From Rugalucina vietnamica (Eukaryota > Mollusca > Bivalvia > Lucinida > Lucinidae): DNA of 64,000 nucleotides. The notes below the pieces were generated by a model, which searched no databases, was not told where the DNA came from, and was given only the letters and a program-made list of their open reading frames with translations. This document shows, piece after piece, positions 54,512-63,557 of this stretch; position 1 is the first letter of the stretch, and every line of letters begins with the position of its first letter. A program made the position numbers and the translations under genes. The DNA lies in the NCBI GenBank assembly GCA_964017185.1, contig OZ024869.1, forward strand, positions 68,914,315 through 68,978,314, in the 5' to 3' direction.

Positions 54512-55529
54512 CGAGGGGAAAGCAAAAAGTTCGTGGACTTTGTCAATAAAATCAAAAGTACATATGCGATTTCTCTGAAATTACCGTATCTTTGCGATCA
54601 ATTTAATACAAACAAGCATAGAAAGTTTCAGACAAATCGCTTGATAAACGTCGTTTCTATTGCAATTTGTTTGATGCGTGTTAGCGCTACCCGGAGCACG
54701 TTGAGACGTTAACGTCATTTGCCAACGGGTTTTCTGTATACGCTGGCCGAGTCAAAAAATCCTGTAAAAACATTTTTTCTCATTTGACTTCAAGCAAATT
54801 TTCATATATTTATTCCCCATCCGTGAAGGATTACAGTAGAAAGTTTAAGGCAAATCGCTAGAAAAATTTAGTTTTTATGACAATTTCTGCGACAGACGCT
54901 AGGATTATACGGGGCATGCCATGACGTTTAAGTTGTTTGCGTAGATTTTTGTGCTTACTTGTTGTTTTTAATCGCTATTTCGTTGTGACAAACACTTTGC
55001 ACATCATTGAACACTGTTGTATGCTTCAGTTCTGATGTGTCTCTAGCTGTTTGTAACAAATCAGACGTTTCTGTAAGTTTTATTCGGAAGTCTCGCACAA
55101 ATTTTATCGATGTGCAAGTTTCCGCCATTTACCAGTAACGTCATTTTTACTAATTTTTTGCTTAGACTTGTCTTTCAAAAAGTTACGCTGTAGCGTTGTC
55201 TTTCAAATGCGAGAACTGCAATTTCACATTTGAAGCCGAGTTACATCATTATCAATATTTCCATAATTTAAGGAGATTTAGAAATGACATTTTTTAAAAT
55301 ATTTATATATTTATAAACACGTAAACAGAGATTTTACGGCGTGCTCCGGGGTAGCAAACCCCACGTGTTTGTCGATGTAATTTGACCAATCAAAAATAAG
55401 ATTCGACAAACAACATTTTACATGAATGTCGACAATAGACCATTATTACACTTGTGAAAATACGAAAACAATCGGACGTCAATTATAAAAGTTATTAAGA
55501 AAGTCCACGAACTTTTTGCTTTCCCCTCG
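54512..55529. mobile_element. Mariner-like non-autonomous transposon, 1018 bp
   Basis: Perfect 30-bp inverted ends beginning CGAGGGGAAAGCAAAAAGTT, flanked by TA (54510-54511, 55530-55531). Removal restores a HINE core (GGGTATCTATGGTCCAAGTA). End sequence, end length and TA duplication fit mariner. The interior has no transposase: no D,D(34)D motifs and no frame over 80 codons. It has a loose internal duplication (AAAGTTTCAGACAAATCGCT and AAAGTTTAAGGCAAATCGCT). Confidence 0.85.
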
Positions 55530-55750
55530 TATGGTCCAAGTATGAATGCTATCTGTTGAGTGGTTGTCAAGATATGGACCTCTAGAAAACTTTAACGCAA
55601 GTGTGACGCGCACGTGCACGCGCACACGTACGGGAACGCGCACGGGAACGTGGACGACCGGGGTGACTGCAATAGCTCTATGCACTTTGTGCAGTCGAGC
55701 TAAAAAGCATTTATAAATTAGACATTGTGGTCTTTGTCTTTTCCCTTTTC

Positions 55751-56201
55751 TATGGAAGGCCGGGGCGACATGCTAATTGCTATTTGCTAAATGCTATATG
55801 CAAAATGCTTATTGTCTTTTGCTAAATTCAAATTGCTAATTGACACATCCTTATGGAAAATTTTGTGGTCAACCACGTTTTTGTTCAACAGGAAGACTAC
55901 ATTGACAAATTTGCCTAAATTATAAATGATAAATGCTATTTGCTAAATGCTATTTGCTAAATGCTAAATTCTAGATGCTAATTGCTTAATGCTGATTGTA
56001 AATTTAACTCTCAATGCTTGCACATATATAACGTTTTATATTGAAAATGAATTCCAACATAGTGTGAAATTATGAATATTCTCAATATCCTTCAATATCC
56101 CTTATCGACCCTTTTCAAAATTCTTGTTACCATTTAACATTTTGCAATAAGCATTTAGCAATTAGCAAATAGCAATTAGCATGTCGCCCCGGCCTTCCAT
56201 A
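55751..56201. mobile_element. GGAAGGCCGGGGC fold-back element, complete
   Basis: Ends TATGGAAGGCCGGGGCGACA and TGTCGCCCCGGCCTTCCATA are inverted. Arms continue as TGCTAATTGCTATTTGCTAA on the left and complement on the right. CTTTTC on both sides (55745-55750, 56202-56207) gives a 6-bp duplication. Non-coding. A right-end piece of another copy lies at about 56245-56345 (AGCAAGTCGCCCCAACCTTC). Confidence 0.78.
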
Positions 56202-56446
56202 CTTTTCATTCCCTGTTAGTTGTAGGAACTAAACAAAAACAAAATTTGCAATTAGGATTTGTCAATTAGCAATTCCTATTTCGCAAAAGACAATAAAATA
56301 AGCATTTTAGCAAATAGCATCTAGCAGTTAGCAAGTCGCCCCAACCTTCAATATCAAAGTCTAACTATATAAAATGTTTATTAATTTCTTTAATAAATGT
56401 ACAATGTTGGTTTGTTTGTACTGATCAGGTTCAACAATTTTTCAGT

Positions 56447-57806
56447 CAGGCCTAAATGAAATATATGTGAGGTTCCTGTTTCATGCCCCCAAAAATTAGG
56501 GTAGGTAGGGATTATTATTTCATTTAGTCAAAACATTTAAGACAGAAAACGGCTTCAAAATCGGAAAATGTGGCTATTTTTTTTTTTTAAGTTGTTTTTC
56601 TCCCCAAAGACAATTTTAATGATTAGAGTAGGGTGAAACAAGCAAATTCAGAGAATTTATGTCCCCCGCCTTAATTGTTTAGTTACACAAATATATCTGA
56701 CAATAATGTATATCCAAATCACATGCATTTACTTCATGTCACAGTGTCAAACATTAATTTGAGGATTATATTCAAACCACATGCTAATCTTCAAATCATG
56801 GTCAGGACATCTGTACAGTTTGAAAAGAATCAGAATAAAACTGAGGGAGGAGTTTGCACACAAGGTACACAATGTCCATTCACTTTCATTGTATAAATGC
56901 CTGAAAAACGACTAAGTTCAAATTGCGAAAAAGTGTCAAAAATTAACCTGAGGATTATATCCAAAGCACATGCATATCTTCAAAGCATCATCAAGACATC
57001 TATAAAGTTTCAAAAGAATCTGAATTAAAAACTGAAGGAGGAGTTGCGCACACAAGGCACCCACTGTCCATTCACTTTCATTGTCAAAATACCAAAAAAC
57101 GACTAAGTTCAATTTGCAAAAAAAAGTGTCAAAAATTAATCTGAGGATTATATCCAAACCACATGCACATCTTCAAAGTATGATGAAGACATCTGTAAAG
57201 TTTCAAAATAATCGGAATAAAACTGTAGGAGGAGTTGCGCACACAAGGTACCCTTTGTCTATTCACTTTCATTATCAAAATGCCCGAAAAATGACTAAGT
57301 TCAAATTGCAAAAAAAGTGTCAAAAATTAATCTGAGGATTATATCCAAACCACATGCACATCTTCAAAGCATGATGAAGACATCTGTAAAGTTTCAAAAG
57401 AATTGGAATAAAACTGTAGGAGGAGTTGCGCACACAAGGTACCCACTGTCTATTCACTTTCATTATCAAAATGCCCAAAAAATGACTAAGTTCAAATTGC
57501 GAAAAAAGTGTCAAAAATTAATCTGAGGATTATATCCAAACCACATGCACATCTTCAAAGCATGATGAAGACATCTGTAAAGTTTCAAAAGAATCGGAAT
57601 AAAACTGTAGGAGGAGTTGCGCACACAAGGTACATACTCCTATAGGGGGACGGAAGGACGGACGGACGGAAGGACGGACGGAAGGACGGACGGAAGGACG
57701 GAAAGCCAAAAACTATGTCCCTCCGCTTTTCTTCGAAAAGGCGGGGGACAAAAATTAGGGTAGGTAGGGAAACCGGAACCACACATATAAATCATTTAGG
57801 CCTCAT
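56447..57806. repeat. Inverted repeat pair surrounding HINE H6
   Basis: AGGCCTAAATGAAATATATG then TGAGGTTCCTGTTTC (56447 on) is the near reverse complement of GAAACCGGAACCACACATAT then AAATCATTTAGGCCT (57768-57804). AAAAATTAGGGTAGGTAGGG occurs in direct orientation at about 56493 and 57749. Possibly an older terminal-repeat element into which H6 was inserted. Confidence 0.5.
56655..57757 (+). mobile_element. HINE/pearl-like element H6
   Basis: Subterminal inverted repeats GTCCCCCGCCTT (56661-56672) and AAGGCGGGGGAC (57738-57749). Five cores of about 191 bp (GAGGATTATATCCAAACCAC, CATCTTCAAAGCATGATGAA, GGAGGAGTTGCGCACACAAG). Then a (GGAC/GGAAGGAC)n tract (57648-57702), AAAAACTATGTCCC and a hairpin CTTTTCTTCGAAAAGG. 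Same plan as H1-H5 with unrelated cores. Confidence 0.78.
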
Positions 57807-57960
57807 GTTGGGACAGAGCCACAGCTTCTTGGATATTAACCAGTAATCCCCAGGGCAGTTAAAAGTCCTAATGTGTCCTCAAGGAAGAAACTCGGTGCCC
57901 CCAGTTAATACATCTCAATTTGGAATGCAACATGCTACCACTAGGCCACCGAGCAGACCC
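57795..57960 (-). mobile_element. SINE-B copy, minus strand
   Basis: CTCATGTTGGGACAGAGCCA, GATATTAACCAGTAATCCC, TAATGTGTCCTCAAGGAAG, then a degenerate head CATGCTACCACTAGGCCACC (complement of the tRNA-like A-box region). Confidence 0.6.
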
Positions 57961-58257
57961 CTTTTTGTACAAAGACAAGTCAACTGAACAGCCTGCAGAT
58001 TGTCATGCTTATACAAGTTTTTTTGGGTACTTGTATGTACATCATTATACGATATTGTTGTTTTCACCATGCGGCCCATATTCAGATTCAGTTACAATAA
58101 CAAGTGAAATCACTCTCGGAATCCAACATTTGCCAAGATTCACTAACAAGCTTCATTTCTCTTAGACATAGTAAATGTTAAAGGTGATTAACTTTTTATC
58201 ATTTTCACCTTTTTCTTTAGAACAAAGTTCCAAGGTATATTGCATAACATGTACTTA

Positions 58258-58555
58258 ATATCCTGGGCCCCCGCCCATTGGGGCCTAGGAGAAATAGATG
58301 GGCTGCTTGTGCCTCCAGCCAAAGTTTCTGATCTACTGACCAACCATCTAATTACTGGTTAACCGCTCATGTCTGAGCCTGTCCACGAAAAGTGGTTCAG
58401 TCAAACCACCCATACATAACCTTATTGGCTTAGTTGGATGGTTATATTTATGAAGCACATTCTGAGTGTCATGACACCCTAATGTTGGGTATAAGTCCCA
58501 TAAAATAATGTCCCAACACGACCATTGCTGTTGACGGACATAAAGCATCAATTCA
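58258..58555 (-). repeat. Dispersed CAGTCAACAGCTATGGTC repeat, minus strand
   Basis: CCCATTGGGGCCTAGGAGAA, GATGGGCTGCTTGTGCCTCC, CTCATGTCTGAGCCTGTCCA, AGTGTCATGACACCC and CCAACACGACCATTGCTGTT correspond in reverse to the 39.2-kb copy. Confidence 0.6.
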
Positions 58556-58947
58556 AACAAATTAACTTAATATCCCAGAAATTAGCAATGCCAAGTCATG
58601 TCTGAGGACCATCTTTTCATACATATTAAATTAAATATGCCAATTAATAATGGAAATGATACAATTTCTCTTTATAAAGTAAATTTGTACAAACTCTAAT
58701 TATAATGGCATAAACACATTTTATTCAAAATCAGAATTTATGATATCTTCAATAGATTTCCTGGGAAATGTATTGCATAGCCATCTCACATAAGTAAACT
58801 TTAATCTCTACAAAAACAGCATGAAAAGATAAGAATATTACGCATTATCAGCAAAACAGGTTATATAAATATTCTGTTTTCTTGCTGACTTTTTGATGTA
58901 TAGAATTGCACTAACTTGTAGTGAAATAATGTGTCCTGGTTCTTAGC

Positions 58948-59150
58948 CTGGGAGCGCAGTGGCGTAGCGGTAGAGCGTCAGACTCTGCATCAAGAGGTCC
59001 TGGGCTCAATCATCATTGCTGGCATCATGTTGTATCCTTGAGCAAAGCAGTCATTAACTCTGCAGAGTATTGATTAATACCCAGGAAGCGATGGCACCGT
59101 CCTGACATGACAGAAAAATTGTTAACTGGGACATTTAACCTCAAAACAAA
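58948..59150 (+). mobile_element. SINE-B copy
   Basis: Head GGGAGCGCAGTGGCGTAGCG then GTAGAGCGTCAGACTC; B box decayed (GGGCTCAATCA). Body GTTGTATCCTTGAGCAAAGC, CAGGAAGCGATGG, TGACAGAAAAATTGTTAACT; tail CCTCAAAACAAAAC. Confidence 0.78.
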
Positions 59151-59252
59151 ACTGGTTCTTTGCCTCCACCCACCAGGGCTTTTACTATGAGAAACAGACT
59201 AGCAGAATTCTTGCCAAATTTGAGAGTTTTTGTTAACAAGAAATTGTTATAT

Positions 59253-59486
59253 GAGCCGCCTCATGGGAAAACCAACAATCTGCATAGGCGAAAACAAAGA
59301 CGCAGATCAGCTTCGCGGTAACCGCGAAGCTGATCAGCGCCTTTGTTTTCGCTACTCGGATAGTACAATTCCACTTCTACTTAAATCCGAAATTTCCAGC
59401 TTCTAGCCAGGTTCTGTGACGGTACAGATCAGTTTGTGTCGGACCTGTCCGGAAGCCACATTGTTGGTTTTTCCACGAGGCGGCTC
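59253..59486 (+). mobile_element. GAGCC MITE copy 19 (full length)
   Basis: 234 bp, ATAT duplications at 59249-59252 and 59487-59490. Core arms CTTCGCGGT/ACCGCGAAG; ends GAGCCGCCTCATGGGAAAAC and TTTTTCCACGAGGCGGCTC. Close to copies 3, 13, 14 and 20. Confidence 0.92.
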
Positions 59487-59635
59487 ATATATAGCATAAT
59501 TATCAGTGCACCTTGATCCCGCTATCTGTTGGCAGACAATAATTAGTTCTTTTTCAGTTTTATGAAAAAATAAATCAATCATAACCAAACACAAAGAGTC
59601 ATATGCCAATGATCTTTAGCATTACCGTATTACAT

Positions 59636-59801
59636 TGTTCCAGTCAACACTTTCTCAGTCATGTCACTTCCTGGGTATTAACCAGTAGTGTGGGGAGTTG
59701 ATGTGTCTTGCTCAAGGACAAAAAAAAAGTGCACCTTTTGGGGATCAGACCCAGGACCTCTCGATTCAAAGTCTGATGTTCTACCACCAGGCCTGCGTAC
59801 T
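59636..59801 (-). mobile_element. SINE-B copy, minus strand
   Basis: CTTTCTCAGTCATGTCACTT, CTGGGTATTAACCAGTAGTG, GTGTCTTGCTCAAGGACA, B-box complement GGGGATCAGACCC, and head complement AGTCTGATGTTCTACCACCA. The minisatellite begins at its 5' end (AGTACTCC). Confidence 0.75.
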
Positions 59802-60455
59802 CCCCACTGTCATTCAGGCCACTGCACTCCCCAATGTCATTCAGGCCACTCCACTCCCCAATATCATTCAGGCCACCGCACTCCCCAATGTCATTCAGGC
59901 CACTGCACTCCCCAATGTCATTCAGGCCACTGCACTCCCCAATATCATTCAGGCCATCACACTCCCCAATGTCATTCAGGCAACCACACTCCCCAATGTC
60001 ATTCAGGCTACGGCACTCCCCAATGTCATTCAGGCCACCACCTCCCCAATGTCATTCAGGCCACCGCACTCCCCAATGTCATTCAGGCCACCGCACTCCC
60101 CAATGTCATTCAGGCCACCGCACTCCCCAATGTCATTCAGGCCACCGCACTCCCCAATGTCATTCAGGCCACTGCACTCCCCAATGTCATTCAGGCCACT
60201 GCACTCCCCAATGTCATTCAGGCCACCGCACTCCCCAATGTCATTCAGGCCACCACACTCCCCAATGTCATTCAGGCCACTGCACTCGCCAATGTCATTC
60301 AGGCCACCGCACTCCCCAATGTCATTCAGGCCACCACACTCCCCAATGTCATTCAGGCCACCGCACTCCCCAATGTCATTCAGGCCACTGCACTCCCCAA
60401 TGTCATTCAGGCCACTGCACTCCCCAATGTCATTCAGGCTACCACACTCCCAATG
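59802..60455 (+). repeat. 27-bp minisatellite, about 24 units
   Basis: Unit CCCCAATGTCATTCAGGCCA plus CYGCACT, with C/T and A/G variants. Two units are one or two bases short (near 60040 and 60450). Since 27 is divisible by three, all three plus frames stay open for over 250 codons and give repeating peptides (MSFRPPHSP, NVIQATALP, QCHSGHRTP). No start context, homologue or splice signal supports translation. Confidence 0.92.
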
Positions 60456-60532
60456 TCATTTCAGAGCTTGATTTTCAGCTTCTTTGGAAGACTTTAAACA
60501 CCAAGGATCACAACCAGATTCCCAGGGCCCCT

Positions 60533-60751
60533 GAGGTTATAAAACTTTTTTCATGCTCAGCTCAGCTGAGACTAAAATTTATCCTGCTCATAAATGATAA
60601 AATGCCAACAATTGATGGCATTTTAACATTTCTCAGCAGCATAAATTACAGGCTTTGGTGATATATAAACCTGAAATTTAAATTCGTCATTTATGAGCAG
60701 TTAAAATTTTATGCTCAGCTGTGCTGAGCATGGAAAAAGTTTTATAACCTC
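60533..60751. mobile_element. MITE with about 65-bp inverted ends (GAGGTTATAAAAC)
   Basis: Left GAGGTTATAAAACTTTTTTC, ATGCTCAGC, CTGCTCATAAATGA; the right end is the reverse complement with few differences. The centre holds a further small hairpin AAAATGCCAACAATTGATGGCATTTT. A clear target duplication is not seen. Confidence 0.75.
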
Positions 60752-60863
60752 GGGACCTGGTTTACATGGCATGTAGCTCAATAACATCACCAGCAGTATT
60801 TTCTGAGAAAAACTATGCCCTTTACCATTAAGCAATTGCACAAAACAATTTTTTGAATTTTTT

Positions 60864-61052
60864 TAAGGGTTGGTGACCTTGAAAATTAGGTCAAGGCCAC
60901 AAATCTTATGAACTCCTCCAAACAATGTTTCTATGCAAGTTTCGTTGACATCCATATAGGTTAAGAGATCTTAAGAAGGTAGTGAGTCAGAAAAACTAAT
61001 TGTACTACTTTTAAATAGGTAGTGACCTTGAAAATTAGGTTAAAGGCCTACG
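60864..61052 (+). repeat. Fragment of HINE-type core repeats
   Basis: GGTGACCTTGAAAATTAGGT occurs twice about 130 bp apart, with AAGTTTCGTTGACATCC between. Similar to pearl/HINE cores, but no element ends are visible. Confidence 0.5.
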
Positions 61053-61054
61053 TC

Positions 61055-61178
61055 GGCGGGGTGGACAGTGGGGGCAGGGTTACGGGGGATGAGGGGGCGG
61101 GGAGAGAGGGGGTGGGGGACAGGGAGAGAGGGTGCGGGGAATGGGGGAAGAGGGGGCGGGGGTGGGGATAGGGTGGCT
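61055..61178 (+). repeat. G-rich low-complexity tract
   Basis: Irregular GGGGG/GGCGGGG/GGGAGAGAGGG runs on the plus strand over about 120 bp, with many runs of at least three G. Strong G-quadruplex potential; not a gene. Confidence 0.85.
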
Positions 61179-61424
61179 GGGTAATTATCAGTTATTTCAT
61201 TGACATTAGTCTACCTTAGGGCTTTAATTTGTCTATTGATGGGCTTTAAATGATATTTTGAGTCTTTTACAGCATTTATTTGCTATTTACCATCATACTT
61301 CCATTCAGCCATACACTACCTGACATCCCTTCGTCGGAAAATGACATTGAATGAAATGACTGGTACGAAATTTAGATCGTGTGAAGACCTTTACCGTCGC
61401 ACCACCAATTACCATGAAAAAGGG

Positions 61425-61755
61425 TCATGATTTATATACACAATGTAGTGCTTGAGCCATCGATGCTTCATGCCAAGTTTCGTTGAAATCAGTCCACCGG
61501 TTCTGGAGAAGAAGATTTTTGAAGGGTTTTTACCATATATGGGCATGGAGGCCATCTTGGTCATGTGACCTGGATTTCTTATATATACATTGGTTCCCCC
61601 TTCCTATATATGCTTCATATAAAATTTGGCTTTGTTTGGCCAAGCGGTTTCAGAGAAGATCTTTGAAAATGGTGGACGTACGACGACGGACGGACACCGG
61701 GTGCCTGCCTATCCTATAAGCTCACCTGTGAGCCTTCAGCTCAGGTGAGCTAATA
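61425..61755 (+). mobile_element. HINE H1-type right-end fragment
   Basis: One core (AGGGTCATGATTTATATACA, CGGTTCTGGAGAAGAAGATT, ATATATGGGCATGGAGGCC) plus GACGACGGACGGAC and the right terminus CTCAGGTGAGC. No left end: either truncated or broken by the LINE that abuts it. Confidence 0.75.
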
Positions 61756-61759
61756 ATTT

Positions 61760-62552
61760 GGCAAATAGAATAGAATAGAATAGAATAGAATAGAATAGAA
61801 TAGAATATATTTTATTTGCCAATTATGGACCCTTTCGGGTAGATATTTACAAACAAATAAATTATTACAAACAAATATAACGTGATTTGATTGATTTGAA
61901 AAAAAGAGGGAAATAAAAAGTATGTACACAATAAATAAATTAACATGAAATATCTTCATATATTTAAAGATAATAACCCATGGTGAATGACGGAGGACTC
62001 TTAAACTAGGTCTATACATGTATTCAAATCTAAAGTTCTCAGTTATCTACATTTTAACCCTATCCTAGTTCTACACATAATGGATTTTTCTTTTTAAAAA
62101 ACAATTTTCTATAAAACTTGCAAGGTGTTCTAAAATATTCAAATCTTCTTGCGTTAATAACCATAATCCTTTATCTGTTAGATTTAAAAATCTGAAATTA
62201 GTATTAAGCAAATTTATTCTATTAAACAAATTTTCCCTTTCATCGTGATACAAGGAGCAGTTCAGCAAAAAGTGAAATTCGTTTTCAACCTCATGCGCGT
62301 CACACCTTGTACATATTCTGTCAGTCCTGTTAATGTAATTTTTCGCATATCGACCCGATTCTATTCTTAAATCATGAGCACTAATTCTAAACCTACACAT
62401 AGCTTTTCTCAGCTTAAATTTATTTATTGATAAGTATTTCTCCTGATGAAAAGTGTTCTTTACTTTAAAATATGTAGTTAATTTTCCAGATGATAATTTT
62501 TCTCTTTCAGTTAGCCAATATTTTTCAAATTTATTTATATATTTGTTGACTC
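61760..62552 (-). mobile_element. LINE 3' end, 5'-truncated
   Basis: Coding tail followed by an AT-rich 3' untranslated region ending in (TATTC)n on the minus strand (61766-61807). Heavy 5' truncation is the usual outcome of target-primed reverse transcription. The simple-repeat tail rather than poly-A suggests a CR1/RTE-like type. Confidence 0.7.
62071..62552 (-). pseudogene. C-terminal part of LINE ORF2
   Basis: The open frame enters at about 62550 with NKYINKFEKYWLTEREKLSS, continues GKLTTYFKVKNTFHQEKYLS, then MCRFRISAHDLRIESGRYAK. The zinc-finger-like ICTRCDAHEVENEFHFLLNC (C-x2-C, then H and C) follows, and it stops at 62071. The region after RT in many LINEs has this RISAHxLxIExGRY plus CxxC-HFLxxC pattern. 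Upstream, SWSSFETCFESTNI is readable in another frame, so a small frame change may separate a little more coding sequence. Confidence 0.75.
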
Positions 62553-62559
62553 AAAGCAT

Positions 62560-62900
62560 GTTTCAAAAGAACTCCATGATTTATGCACATTAATAGAAAG
62601 CAACTAGCAAGTAATATGATTTTCTGCATTTGAGTTTATGTATTTTCCCCTGATATAGATAAATGAATCATAATTGAGGACATATTGCACAAGTGACAGC
62701 TTTTGTTTAATATTATTGTAACATTCAATGGGAATTTGACATTTTGAAAAGTCAATTCAGCTTTGGACTGTGGGAAGTTAACAAGTTTTAATATAACTTT
62801 TCTGTAACCTTGAGCTGATGATTTGTTCATTCAGTGGCATTTTATTCAGAATTCAGTCACATTCAGTGCTTAATACATGTATTTATTCAGCTGCATTGCC
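62560..62900. other. Sequence without recognised gene
   Basis: AT-rich, no repeat identified. Confidence 0.3.
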
Positions 62901-62904
62901 CGTG

Positions 62905-63060
62905 CTTAATAATTCCCAGGACCTCTCCATTCTGAGTGTGATGCTCTACCTCAAGACCACTGCTCTCTCCTCAGTCATGTTAGGATGAGGATATCACTTT
63001 ACAGGTATTAACCAGTACTATTTGGAGTTGCTCCAGGACACAACCTGTGCCTATGGAATT
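62905..63060 (-). mobile_element. SINE-B copy, minus strand, diverged
   Basis: CCCAGGACCTCTCCATTCTG then AGTGTGATGCTCTACCTCAA is the complement of the tRNA-like head. CAGTCATGTTAGGATGAGGA, AGGTATTAACCAGTACTATT and CTCCAGGACACAACC follow the body. Confidence 0.6.
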
Positions 63061-63099
63061 CAGGAATCCATCATGAAAAGATTTCCATGCAATGAATAC

Positions 63100-63245
63100 C
63101 CATTGTACCCTACTTTTTTTAGTTAAAATGGGGTTTACAAGGGTATACGTATCTCTCTTAATTTTGCTACAAAACATAGATTGTCAGTACTCGTTAGAAC
63201 CGCCTTGGTGAGGCGGCTCTAACATTTACCCACAATCAGTGTTTC
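63100..63245 (+). repeat. GATTGTGGGTAC hairpin repeat, copy 2
   Basis: TAAAATGGGGTTTACAAGGG, then AGATTGTCAGTACTCGTTAG, inner stem GAACCGCCTTGGTGAGGCGG-CTC, then TTACCCACAATC. Continues into the dispersed repeat shared with 43.0 kb. Confidence 0.65.
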
Positions 63246-63350
63246 ATGGTATAAGTACCTGATTGTTAGTTTGGTTTTTTTCCCACCTCGGTTTTTGGAG
63301 TGGGAATCTTTTTCTGATTGCGCCTTTTCCTACTTGTACCTTTTTTTGAG
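63243..63350 (+). repeat. Dispersed repeat shared (inverted) with 42972-43085
   Basis: GGTATAAGTACCTGATTGTT, AGTTTGGTTTTTTTCCCACC, TCGGTTTTTGGAGTGGGAAT and GATTGCGCCTTTTCC. High similarity with one short gap relative to the other copy. Confidence 0.7.
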
Positions 63351-63557
63351 CAAACATATCAAAATTATGAAAACGATTCCATTGCAATTTTCAATTTTTG
63401 CAGCTGAAAAGAATTCTCTGTTTATTGCATTGGCCTGTCTTTGTAATGCCGACACACTAACCATTGGGCTACGAGGCTTCCCTGAAACAGTTACTATGGT
63501 AGTTGCTGTATAACAAGTATGAATGCATCACGTTTCTCCAAAACATCACAATAAAAT

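Larger units (their letters stand above)
52251..55707 (+). mobile_element. HINE-like element H5, composite, with a nested mariner
   Basis: Left end AATAAGAGCTGTCGCAGGAC, then GCTCGACTGC (52277-52286). Right end has the exact inverted GCAGTCGAGC (55691-55700) after CTCTATGCACTTTGTGCAG. It holds twelve 128-bp cores (about 52380-53800), then four or five cores of about 178 bp (from about 53900) like those of H3. A CACGTGCACGCGCACACGTA tract stands before the right hairpin. A TA-flanked mariner-like element sits in the last core. Confidence 0.75.

Noticed and set aside
54297-54712. Small plus-strand open frames over HINE cores and the mariner-like end
   Set aside because: They cross the boundary between two unrelated mobile elements and show no domain. 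The second begins in the HINE and ends in the mariner interior.
57081-57526. Repeated plus and minus frames (INLRIISKPHAHLQSM) as a small gene family
   Set aside because: They are translations of the 191-bp core repeats of HINE H6, and minus-strand frames mirror them.
59688-60661. Three overlapping plus-strand open frames of 257-275 codons
   Set aside because: They come from a 27-bp repeat, which keeps every frame open. The peptides are just the repeat read three ways, with no homology or splice/start support.
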